Shown here: piece by piece, positions 51,880 through 59,502 of the stretch
Layout: each line of letters begins with the position of its first letter
Numbering within the stretch: position 1 is the first letter of the stretch
Source of the DNA: an uncultured Coriobacteriaceae bacterium
GTDB taxonomy: Bacteria > Actinomycetota > Coriobacteriia > Coriobacteriales > Atopobiaceae
DNA length: 64,000 bases
Direction of reading: 5' to 3'
Assembly: GCA_902798915.1 (NCBI GenBank)
Contig: CADBYM010000001.1
Span: 211,263 to 275,262, forward strand
Translations under genes and position numbers: made by a program
The notes under the pieces: model-generated
Seen by the model: only the letters and a program-made list of their open reading frames with translations
Databases searched by the model: none
What the model was told of the DNA's origin: nothing

Positions 51880-52584
51880 ATGAAGCCGATCGTGGGGATT
51901 TCTCCCCTCTATGACGTGGAGAAGCGCGGCTTGTGGATGCGGCCGGGGTATCTCGATGTGCTTTATGCGTGTGGGGCCATTCCCTTGGTGCTTCCGTTCG
52001 ACTCCGACGCAGTGGATGTGGAGCAGGTGCTCTCGCTGTGTGACGGGCTCATCCTCACGGGTGGGCCAGACGTCGAGCCACGCTGGTACGGGGAGCAGAC
52101 GCTTCCGGAGTGCGGGGAAATCCAGACCTTCCGCGATGAGCTCGAGTTCCGCCTGCTCGACAAGGCACTGGAAGGCAATATGCCGGTGCTCGGCATATGT
52201 CGCGGCGAGCAGCTGCTCAACGTCTTCTGTGGGGGATCGCTCTACCAGGATCTGGCCGCGCAGTTGCCCAATACCATCAATCACGCCATGGAGCCGCCCT
52301 TCGAAGTTCCTTGCCACAAGGTCGTGCTCGAGAAGGACGAGCCGCTGCACGTGTTGCTCGGCGTGGACGAGATTCCCGTCAACAGCATCCATCATCAGGC
52401 GGTGAAGGACGTTGCTCCGACGCTCGTCCCGTTGGCGCGATCGCTTGACGGAGTCATTGAGGGGGTGTGGATGCCGGGCATGCGCTTCGTATGGGGTGTG
52501 CAGTGGCATCCCGAGTGGATTTGGGACGTTGACCCCCGCCAACGCCAAATCGTTCAGGCGTTTGTCGACGCCTGCCAACAGTGA
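51880..52584 (+). CDS. Class I glutamine amidotransferase-like hydrolase (gamma-glutamyl-GABA hydrolase/PuuD type)
   Basis: 234 residues. Starts MKPIVGISPLYDVEKRG, typical of peptidase C26 proteins. LILTGGPDVEP is followed by the nucleophile Cys 107 in LGICRGEQLLNVF, HHQAVKDVAP, and the His-Glu pair in VQWHPEW. These enzymes hydrolyse gamma-glutamyl amides such as gamma-glutamyl-GABA; the substrate here is not known. Only 13 nt separate it from corA, with gggg for a ribosome site. Confidence 0.9.
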   Translation: MKPIVGISPLYDVEKRGLWMRPGYLDVLYACGAIPLVLPFDSDAVDVEQVLSLCDGLILTGGPDVEPRWYGEQTLPECGEIQTFRDELEFRLLDKALEGNMPVLGICRGEQLLNVFCGGSLYQDLAAQLPNTINHAMEPPFEVPCHKVVLEKDEPLHVLLGVDEIPVNSIHHQAVKDVAPTLVPLARSLDGVIEGVWMPGMRFVWGVQWHPEWIWDVDPRQRQIVQAFVDACQQ

Positions 52585-52588
52585 TTGC

Positions 52589-52631
52589 TCCGCAGGGTTG
52601 CGGCGGCATGTGCCTCACGCAACCCTGCGGA
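52589..52631. terminator. Hairpin between convergent genes
   Basis: A perfect 14-bp stem (tccgcagggttgcg / cgcaaccctgcgga) around a 15-nt loop separates the amidotransferase gene from the convergent aldo/keto reductase gene. Confidence 0.7.
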
Positions 52632-52637
52632 CTGTCT

Positions 52638-53771
52638 CTACTCGAAGTGTGCGGCAACCTTCTTGAGCGTCTCGATGATGGGTAGATGCTGTGGGCACAT
52701 GTCCTCGCACTGGCCGCAGCCGATGCACTCGCTCGCGCGACCGAATTCCTCAGTCAGCTTGGTATAGTTCGTGAAGTTGATGGTCCATCCTTTGTGCTTG
52801 AGGTCATCGCGCATGTCCTCGTTGTACAACGAGAAGTACTCAGGGATGCAGATGTGCATGGGACATCCATCCGTGCAGTAATGACAAGCCGTGCAGGCGA
52901 TTGCCTCCTGCGCGTTGATGATGCCGGCGACCTCAAAGCATACTTCCTGTTCCGCCTTGGTAAGGGGCTGGAAGTCCTCCATGTAGCTGAGGTTGTCCTG
53001 CATTTGTTCGATGTTGCTCATGCCGCTGAGCACGCACATGACGTTGGGCAGGGACGCCGCGAAACGGATGGCCCAGCTCGGAATCGAGCGACGCTCGTCG
53101 AGGCCCTTGAGCAACGCTTCGGCATCCGCGGGCACGTTCGCGAGCGTGCCCCCCTTGGCCGGCTCCATCACGATGACGGGCTTGCCATGTTTGGTCGCGA
53201 CCTCGTAGCATGCGCGAGATTGAATCCACTCGCTTTCCCAGTCCAAGTAGTTGATTTGCAGCTGTACGAACTCCATCTCGGGATGCTCGGTGAGGATTTG
53301 GTCGAGCAGCTCGGGGTTATCGTGGTACGAGAATCCCGCATGTCTGACGAGACCGGCCTCCTTCTTTTGCAGGAGCCAGGAAAAGCAGTCGTACTTCTCG
53401 TAGTGCGCCAGGCTTGAAGCCTCGATGCCGTGCAGCAGGTAGTAGTCGAAGTACTCGACACCGCACCTCTCTCGCTGCGCGTTGAACACCGCATCGCGCC
53501 CCTCGAGAGTGTTGAAGAACCCATTGTGCAGCTTGGTTGCAAGCGTGAAGCTCTCGCGCGGATAGCGGTTGACGAGCGCCACCTTGGCGACGGGCTCGCT
53601 TGCGAAGGCATTGTACATAAGGGCGGTGTCGAAGTACGTAAACCCCTTCTCCATGAACAGGTCGACCATCCGCTTGACCTGCTCCACATCGACCTTGGAT
53701 GGGTCGTTGGGATCAGTCAGTGGCAGGCGCATGAGGCCGAATCCGAGTCTCTTGGTTGGCTTGAGTTCCAT
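52638..53771 (-). CDS. Aldo/keto reductase with C-terminal Fe-S domain (second copy)
   Basis: 377 residues starting MELKPTKRLGFGLMRLP. AKR barrel motifs: YFDTALMYNAFASEP, LATKLHNG, YFDYYLLHG, PVIVMEPAKGGTL. The C-terminus has ACHYCTDGCPMHICIP and CIGCGQCEDMCPQHLPI, two 4Fe-4S sets. It belongs to the same broad group as the protein at 1872-2909, but the two are only distantly similar. Electron-linked carbonyl reduction is likely, substrate unknown. aggaagg precedes the start at 53771; the open frame runs on upstream without a ribosome site. Confidence 0.9.
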   Translation of the reverse strand: MELKPTKRLGFGLMRLPLTDPNDPSKVDVEQVKRMVDLFMEKGFTYFDTALMYNAFASEPVAKVALVNRYPRESFTLATKLHNGFFNTLEGRDAVFNAQRERCGVEYFDYYLLHGIEASSLAHYEKYDCFSWLLQKKEAGLVRHAGFSYHDNPELLDQILTEHPEMEFVQLQINYLDWESEWIQSRACYEVATKHGKPVIVMEPAKGGTLANVPADAEALLKGLDERRSIPSWAIRFAASLPNVMCVLSGMSNIEQMQDNLSYMEDFQPLTKAEQEVCFEVAGIINAQEAIACTACHYCTDGCPMHICIPEYFSLYNEDMRDDLKHKGWTINFTNYTKLTEEFGRASECIGCGQCEDMCPQHLPIIETLKKVAAHFE

Positions 53772-53862
53772 AACGCGTTTTCCTTCCTCGGAGGTGCTTG
53801 AGGGTATGACGCTCCTCATTATGGCATGTATCACAGGAGACGTGCCCCCCGTAACGACACAC

Positions 53863-54303
53863 CTAGTACAGTGGCAGGTTGCCGGTGAGGGGGTCAATCT
53901 GGTCGGGTGCGAGCGGTTCGAAGGCGAGGCATGTGTAAGTGGGTTCGCCGTGGAACTCCGTGAAGCCCGCATCACGCACGAGGGCGACGGCGAAGCCCTC
54001 CTCCCGCCCGCGTCGTGCGAGGTCGAGCAGGGCCTCCTCGCCGTCGACGTATACGCACACCTTGGCGACTCCGGCGTCGAACCAGCGCGAGAGGGGCGTC
54101 TCTGGCGTTCCCGCGTCATCGAGGTACACCCAATTCTGGCTGGGCGTCACCCGCACCTGGTCAAGTCTTCCCTCGCGCGCCAACGCCATCAGCGTGGCCT
54201 CCACGCAGGCATGGCCAGCTTGGGCCGCAATCTTTCCCTTGCGCATGCGTAGGTCGCGACGCATCACGATCATCTGCTTGGATTTGTACGATCTTTCGGG
54301 CAT
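53863..54303 (-). CDS. PTH2-family peptidyl-tRNA hydrolase
   Basis: 146 residues. MRKGKIAAQAGHACVEATL is the PTH2 signature (K, Q, H), followed by WVYLDDAGTPETPLSRWFDAGVAKVCVYVDGEEALLDLARR and VRDAGFTEFHGEPTYTCLAFEPLAPDQIDPLTGNLPLY. This is the archaeal/eukaryotic type of peptidyl-tRNA hydrolase, also found in some bacteria, and differs from the usual bacterial Pth. It may release peptidyl-tRNA or have a related role. aaaggagcaccc precedes the ATG. Confidence 0.88.
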   Translation of the reverse strand: MPERSYKSKQMIVMRRDLRMRKGKIAAQAGHACVEATLMALAREGRLDQVRVTPSQNWVYLDDAGTPETPLSRWFDAGVAKVCVYVDGEEALLDLARRGREEGFAVALVRDAGFTEFHGEPTYTCLAFEPLAPDQIDPLTGNLPLY

Positions 54304-54391
54304 GGGTGCTCCTTTCGATCATTGTCTGTGCTGTGGTCCGGGGTTGCTCCCGTGAGCCGTTTGGGCTGCGTGTTGGTGGCGCGCTCTCGTG

Positions 54392-55888
54392 CTATGCCCG
54401 CGCACGCCGCACGGCCTGCGCCCATCCGGCGAGTAGTTCGTCTGCCCGCTTGGCGTCCATCTGCGGCTCGAAGACGTCATCCGAGGCTCGCAAGGCCTGA
54501 AGCTCCTCGGTTCCGGACCAGAACCCGCACGCGAGGCCAGCGAGATAGGCGGCTCCGAGCGCGGTGGTCTCGACGTTGCGTGGACGGTGCAGGCACCGGC
54601 GGCTGACGTCGGCTTGGAATTGCATGAGCAAGTCGTTGGCGGAAGCGCCGCCGTCTACGTTGAGCACATCGATGGGGCGCTGGGCATCGGCCTCCATGGC
54701 GCGCACAAGGTCCGTCACCTGGTAGGCGATGGACTCTAGCCCCGCGCGCACGAGGTGGCTGCGGTTGGTGCCGCGCGTGATGCCGCACATCATGCCGCGA
54801 GCGTCGGCATCCCACCAGGGGGCGCCCAGTCCGGTAAAGGCCGGGACCAAATACACGCCGCCGGTGTCGGGGACCTCCTTCGCAAGCGCCTCGCTCTCGG
54901 CCGCCGTGCGGATGAGCCCCAGCTCGTCACGCAGCCACTGGATGACGGCTCCGCCTACGAAGACGGAACCCTCGAGCGCGTACTCGGTATGGCCGACCCC
55001 CGGTGCGCTTGCGGCAATCGTGGTGACTAGTTGGTTGGCCGACTCGATGGCGTCGGATCCGGTGTGCATGAGCAGGAAGCAGCCGGTGCCGTACGTGTTC
55101 TTTGCTTGTCCGGGGGCAAAGCAGCACTGCCCAAAGAGCGATGACTGCTGGTCGCCGGCCACGCCGCAGATGGGGACGGCAGCGGGAACGCCCGGGTAGC
55201 TCGTCTCGCCGAAGCTGCCCGACGAGGGGCGTACCTCGGGCATCATGGACGCCGGCACCCCAAACAGCTCGAGGAGCTCTTCGTCCCAGCAGTTCTCGTG
55301 GATGTTGTAGAGCATCGTACGGCTCGCGTTGGTTGGGTCGGTGGCGTGGACCAGGCCGCCGGTGAGCACCCAGATGAGGTAGGAGTCGACGGTGCCAAAG
55401 AGCAGGTCGCCTGCCTCGGCGCGTTCGCGCGCGCCCTTGACGTTGTCGAGCAGCCAGCGCACCTTGCTCGCAGAGAAGTACGCATCGGGCAGCAAGCCTG
55501 TCTTTGCCCTGATTCGTTGCGCGATGCGAGGGTCTCCGCACAGCTCCTCGACCAACTTCGCCGTGCGGCGGCACTGCCACACGATCGCGTTGGCGATGGG
55601 CTGGCCGGTGGACGGATCCCAGACGATGGTCGTCTCGCGCTGGTTGTCGATGCCGATGCCGGCGATGTCATCCGCGCTCAGGTCGTGGCGTGCGATGAGC
55701 TCGGCGAGCGACCCGAGTTGCGAGAAGAGAATCTCCTGCGGATTGTGCTCCACCCAGCCGGGCTTGGGATACAGCTGCGTAAAGAGACGCTGGACCGCAT
55801 CGACCATCGTACCGTCATGGTTGACGAGAATCGCGCGTGAGGACGTGGTTCCCTGATCCAGAGCGATTACATAGCGCTCGTTGCTCAT
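54392..55888 (-). CDS. glpK: Glycerol kinase
   Basis: 498 residues. FGGY-kinase motifs: YVIALDQGTTSSRAILVNHDG, GIDNQRETTIVWD, WQCRRTAKLVEEL, LLDNVKGARERAE, GVAGDQQSSLFGQ, GALGAAYLAGLACGFW-like TALGAAYLAGLACGFW. It phosphorylates glycerol with ATP to glycerol 3-phosphate. Its ATG overlaps the stop of the upstream hydrolase (ATGA), so the two are coupled; ggaggaac lies ahead. No glycerol facilitator or dehydrogenase is beside it. Confidence 0.96.
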   Translation of the reverse strand: MSNERYVIALDQGTTSSRAILVNHDGTMVDAVQRLFTQLYPKPGWVEHNPQEILFSQLGSLAELIARHDLSADDIAGIGIDNQRETTIVWDPSTGQPIANAIVWQCRRTAKLVEELCGDPRIAQRIRAKTGLLPDAYFSASKVRWLLDNVKGARERAEAGDLLFGTVDSYLIWVLTGGLVHATDPTNASRTMLYNIHENCWDEELLELFGVPASMMPEVRPSSGSFGETSYPGVPAAVPICGVAGDQQSSLFGQCCFAPGQAKNTYGTGCFLLMHTGSDAIESANQLVTTIAASAPGVGHTEYALEGSVFVGGAVIQWLRDELGLIRTAAESEALAKEVPDTGGVYLVPAFTGLGAPWWDADARGMMCGITRGTNRSHLVRAGLESIAYQVTDLVRAMEADAQRPIDVLNVDGGASANDLLMQFQADVSRRCLHRPRNVETTALGAAYLAGLACGFWSGTEELQALRASDDVFEPQMDAKRADELLAGWAQAVRRARA

Positions 55889-56832
55889 ATTCGTTCCTCC
55901 ATCCAAGATAGTATGTCGTCATATACGCGCTGGTGGTCAGTCTCGTTGAGAATCTCGTGGCGCATGTGCTCGTAGATGATGCACGTGACGTCGGTGCTGC
56001 CTGCGTCGCGAGCCATCTGCGCGGCCGTCCTCGCTCCCTTGCCCATGTCGCCGACAGGGTCGCCGTCGCCTGCGATGTAGAGGAGGGAAAGGTCGTGGGG
56101 CACCCGTCTGCAGCACTTCAGGCTGCAGACCTCACCCGTGAGCGTCGTGAGCGTTGCGTTGCCGCCCGCCGTGAAGGGGAAGCCACATGCCTCGTCGGCG
56201 ATGTAGGAGTCGACATTCGCCTTGTTGTACGAGAGCCAGTCGAGCGGGGTGCGGGCATGCTCGATCGCTTTGGAGTAAGCGCCGACGGAGAGGTTCTCGA
56301 GCATCTTGCTCACAGAGGATTCCTCGCGGACGCGCGAAATGATTCGGGCGAGCGCGTTTCCGCCCGCAGACATCACGGCCGGGATGTGACCGGTGCCGCA
56401 GATGATGGCTCCCGCAAGGCCCTCGCCGTGCTCAGCGATGTAGGCGCGTACCACGAAGCTGCCCATGGAATGGCCGAAGAGAAAGTGGGGGAGGCCCTCC
56501 TCCACACGCTCGCGCACGAGTTCGCGCACGCGACCGACGTCTCCGACGAGAACGTTCCGACCGCCCCTCAGCGGAAGGTGACCCCACTCGGCGGGACTCG
56601 AGACGCTCTCGCCATGCCCCACGTGGTCGTGTCCGCATACCACGAACCCATGGTTGGCCAAGAAGCGCGCGACGCCGTCGTAGCGCATGATGTGCTCGGC
56701 CATACCATGGACGAGCTGGATTACCCCACGCCGCTCCGTCCCCTCGCTTGGCCACCAGATGACTCCCCTGAGCTGTGTCTTTCCGTCCGTAGACAGTGTA
56801 TGCACCGTCTGGGTGCGCACCTCGTCAGGCAT
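55885..56832 (-). CDS. Alpha/beta hydrolase (serine aminopeptidase S33/monoacylglycerol lipase type)
   Basis: 315 residues. VIQLVHGMAEHIMRYDGVARFLANHGFVVCGHDHVGHGES is the monoglyceride-lipase-like start, the nucleophile Ser 122 lies in FGHSMGSFV, and the late EHMRHEILNETD carries the catalytic His. No signal peptide. The gene overlaps glpK by 4 nt, which suggests that it frees glycerol from monoacylglycerols for the kinase; that link is inferred from the gene order. The start at 56832 follows gaggggaagcc. Confidence 0.88.
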   Translation of the reverse strand: MPDEVRTQTVHTLSTDGKTQLRGVIWWPSEGTERRGVIQLVHGMAEHIMRYDGVARFLANHGFVVCGHDHVGHGESVSSPAEWGHLPLRGGRNVLVGDVGRVRELVRERVEEGLPHFLFGHSMGSFVVRAYIAEHGEGLAGAIICGTGHIPAVMSAGGNALARIISRVREESSVSKMLENLSVGAYSKAIEHARTPLDWLSYNKANVDSYIADEACGFPFTAGGNATLTTLTGEVCSLKCCRRVPHDLSLLYIAGDGDPVGDMGKGARTAAQMARDAGSTDVTCIIYEHMRHEILNETDHQRVYDDILSWMEERI

Positions 56833-57111
56833 GGCTTCCCCTCTCTTTGAACGTGCCGTCATCCCATTCTAACGGAAGGCCGAACCGAGGACGGCATCCG
56901 CTGGGGCATTCGAGTCCCGACCGTTGTGTTGGGGCGGCTATCCCATCCCGCATGCCTGCCTGTTCCTCGGAGTGGAGCGCCGTATGGGGTGACCGTGTGA
57001 AGGTGGTCTTTCTTTGACGATGGTTGGGTGACTGCATGAGGTAAAGTAGACAGAATGCGTAATCATGGAGTAGCATGGTCGAATCTACACCTGAGGACGG
57101 AGTGTTTTCAT

Positions 57112-58584
57112 ATGAATTGCCCAAGATGCGATGCCGAGATTTCTGGCGCACAGCGGTTTTGCCCGGTGTGTGGATTCAACATCGAGGACTACGTTGAGGA
57201 TTCGTCGGCCGAGGAGGTCGAGTCGGCAGAAGACGTGCCGACAGAAGACGTGCCGACAGTTGAGGACGAGGCCACGATGGAAGAACCGCCTCGCGAGGAC
57301 GTCGTCCAAGAGCCTGCCGTTCAGCGGGACGAGCAGGATGCCGACCAGCCCATCGAGCTTGTGGTGGAGCCTGTGGACGAGCACGAGGCAATGGCTGAGT
57401 CCGATGAGGTCATCGAGCTCGTGGTCGAGACGGCGCCTGCCGTTGATGAGGAGCGGCAGGACTCGCAACGTCGCGAGCGCAAGCAGGGTGCCGAGACGCG
57501 TCAACCTCGCCTCCAATCTCGGAGGCGTCCGGCTGAGCTGCACGAGCCCAAAGTGCAAGAGGCCTACGACGAGGCGAAGGCATACGAGCGCAAGGGCGTC
57601 AAGTCGCTCCTCAGGCGTTGGCGCACGGTTCTCGTGATTGCAGGATGCGTGATTGCGCTGATTGCTGCGGGCATCTACTCGGTGCAGTGGAACAAGCAGG
57701 AGCAGCAGCTCAACGAGCAGGCTGCGGCAGAAGAGGCCAAGGAACTGGACATTCACACCCCTATGACGGTGGGTGTCGCAATTGAGCTCGAGGGCTACGA
57801 CGAGGCTCACATGACGCCGATTCCCCTGCATGTAACGGGTTCTGCGGAAACGGGGGAGGCTGTCGACGAGCTTGTCTTAATTCAGCATCCCAACCAAGAT
57901 GCACTCTCGCTCCTGAAGGGCGTGTATTCCGTTCAGCTCGGTGGACCCGTGCTCTCGGACAACGGCGATGTCTTCGAAGGAACCATCGACTCCTTCCCCT
58001 TGGCGATTCAGGATGAGGGTGTCGTCGTGAACGGCAAGATTACGTATCCTGACGAGGTCTACCCACTTCGGTTCGTCTTTGCGCGCATCGAGCCGCAAAA
58101 CGTTACGGATGGGATTCTCGACAGCGCGCGCGCTTGGATGCTCAAGGCCGAGATTGTGAACTATCAGGCGTTTACCGACGCGGTGCTGGGCAGGCGCCAA
58201 GAAGCGGTCGATCGTCTGGCGGCGGAGCAGGCTGCACGTGAGGAAGCGGAGCGCAGGGCGGCAGAGGAGGCGGCCAAGCAGGCAGAGGAGCTCAAGAAGA
58301 AGGAAGAGGAGCTCAAGAAGAAGGAGGCTGAGGCCACCGCAAACGGTGCGTCCACGACTACGGATGGTACCTCCACGAATGATGCGACCACGAACGATGC
58401 GACCACATATGGAACTACCTACGACAACTCCACGGGCTACGACTCGACGTATGGCTACGACAATGGCTATGGCTATGGAAATGGCTACGACAGCGGCTAT
58501 GGCTACGACAGCGGCTATGGCTACGACCAGAACTCGTATGGAACCTACGACTATGGTTACGGTTACGGCTACGACACGTACTAA
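57112..58584 (+). CDS. Zinc-ribbon membrane protein with Tyr/Gly-rich C-terminal repeats
   Basis: 490 residues. An N-terminal zinc ribbon (CPRCDAEISGAQRFCPVCG) is followed by an acidic 120-residue region, one membrane helix near 181-203 (TVLVIAGCVIALIAAGIYSVQW), an outer beta-rich domain (230-360, VGVAIELEGYDEAHMTPIPLHVTG...), an Ala/Glu/Lys coiled coil (EEAERRAAEEAAKQAEELKKKEEELKKKE) and a tail of GYD/GYG repeats. Function unknown; the Tyr-rich tail could interact with the wall or with itself. acggag lies ahead of the ATG. MBL-fold gene follows 51 nt on. Confidence 0.75.
   Translation: MNCPRCDAEISGAQRFCPVCGFNIEDYVEDSSAEEVESAEDVPTEDVPTVEDEATMEEPPREDVVQEPAVQRDEQDADQPIELVVEPVDEHEAMAESDEVIELVVETAPAVDEERQDSQRRERKQGAETRQPRLQSRRRPAELHEPKVQEAYDEAKAYERKGVKSLLRRWRTVLVIAGCVIALIAAGIYSVQWNKQEQQLNEQAAAEEAKELDIHTPMTVGVAIELEGYDEAHMTPIPLHVTGSAETGEAVDELVLIQHPNQDALSLLKGVYSVQLGGPVLSDNGDVFEGTIDSFPLAIQDEGVVVNGKITYPDEVYPLRFVFARIEPQNVTDGILDSARAWMLKAEIVNYQAFTDAVLGRRQEAVDRLAAEQAAREEAERRAAEEAAKQAEELKKKEEELKKKEAEATANGASTTTDGTSTNDATTNDATTYGTTYDNSTGYDSTYGYDNGYGYGNGYDSGYGYDSGYGYDQNSYGTYDYGYGYGYDTY
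58435..58581 (+). repeat. Tandem ggctay-rich coding repeat (GYD/GYG)
   Basis: Near-tandem units of ggctacgac/ggctatggc encode about 49 residues with alternating Gly and Tyr at the protein's C-terminus. It is in frame with the gene throughout. Confidence 0.8.
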
Positions 58585-58635
58585 CACGCGCCAATCGTTG
58601 TGGTCGGCGAAGACGAGGTAGAGAGGGAGTGCGAC

Positions 58636-59235
58636 ATGGCCGAGCTGCTTTATCAGGGACACGGAAGCCTGCGGCTCATTACAGAGAAGGGTACCGTTGT
58701 ATACATTGACCCGTTCATGGGCGAGGGCTATGACGTGCCGGCGAACCTCATTCTCGTGACGCATCAGCACTACGACCACACGGCGACTAACAAGATGCCT
58801 CACGCTGTGGACTGCGTGGTGTGGCAGAACGGCGACTCTCACCCTGATGCGGCCACGTATCTTCGAAAGCGCTTCGGTGATGTGACTGTTGAGGCGACAG
58901 AGGCCTATAACGACATGCATCCCAAGGAGCAGTGCGTTGGGTATCTGGTGGAAGTGGATGGCTTGCGTCTGTACTTTGCCGGGGACACCTCGACGACCGA
59001 TCAGATGCGGACCTTGGCAGAGCGCTCCATAGACTATGCCTTCCTGCCGGGGGATGGTATCTACAACATGGATGTTGCCGAGGCGGCGCGGTGTGCGGCC
59101 CTCATTGGCGCGACGCACAACGTCCCCATTCACCTCAAACCGGTCAAGCCGTACGGTGAGTCGGAGGCTAGACGCTTTGCCGAGCTTGCGCCGAACGCAC
59201 TCCTCGTGCGGGCGGGTGAGGTCATAACCTTGTAG
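58636..59235 (+). CDS. MBL-fold metal-dependent hydrolase (UlaG-like)
   Basis: 199 residues. THQHYDHTATN is the HxHxDH metal motif near residue 52, FAGDTSTTDQM gives the bridging Asp, and VPIHLKPVK a later His. It is short, close to the UPF0173/UlaG type; the substrate is unknown. gagagggag precedes the ATG. It probably shares a transcript with the zinc-ribbon gene. Confidence 0.85.
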   Translation: MAELLYQGHGSLRLITEKGTVVYIDPFMGEGYDVPANLILVTHQHYDHTATNKMPHAVDCVVWQNGDSHPDAATYLRKRFGDVTVEATEAYNDMHPKEQCVGYLVEVDGLRLYFAGDTSTTDQMRTLAERSIDYAFLPGDGIYNMDVAEAARCAALIGATHNVPIHLKPVKPYGESEARRFAELAPNALLVRAGEVITL

Positions 59236-59246
59236 AGGGCCCATAT

Positions 59247-59275
59247 GACCGCATGGGCGTGCGGCACATGCGGTC
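59247..59275 (+). terminator. Hairpin after the MBL-fold gene
   Basis: A perfect 9-bp stem (gaccgcatg / catgcggtc) with an 11-nt loop, 12 nt after the stop codon and without a T tract. The gap to 59502 holds no gene; a -10-like TATGAT is at 59408-59413. Confidence 0.5.
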
Positions 59276-59502
59276 GCGATGGCAGCACAGAGGAGTCTTT
59301 TCTTTGGGGCGCCTTAGTGAAGCTGCCGGCGGCCGGTAAGTGTGGCGACATTGCCCTCGATTCATGCATGTTTTTAATACTTGGAATGCCCTCATGCGGT
59401 ATTCGCGTATGATGGGTATCCACCGAAAGGTACTGAAATGCCTCGATGCTCGAGAACGTCTCGCGCGAGGTGTGTTGGGTAACGAAAGGTCGGAGAGCAC
59501 AC

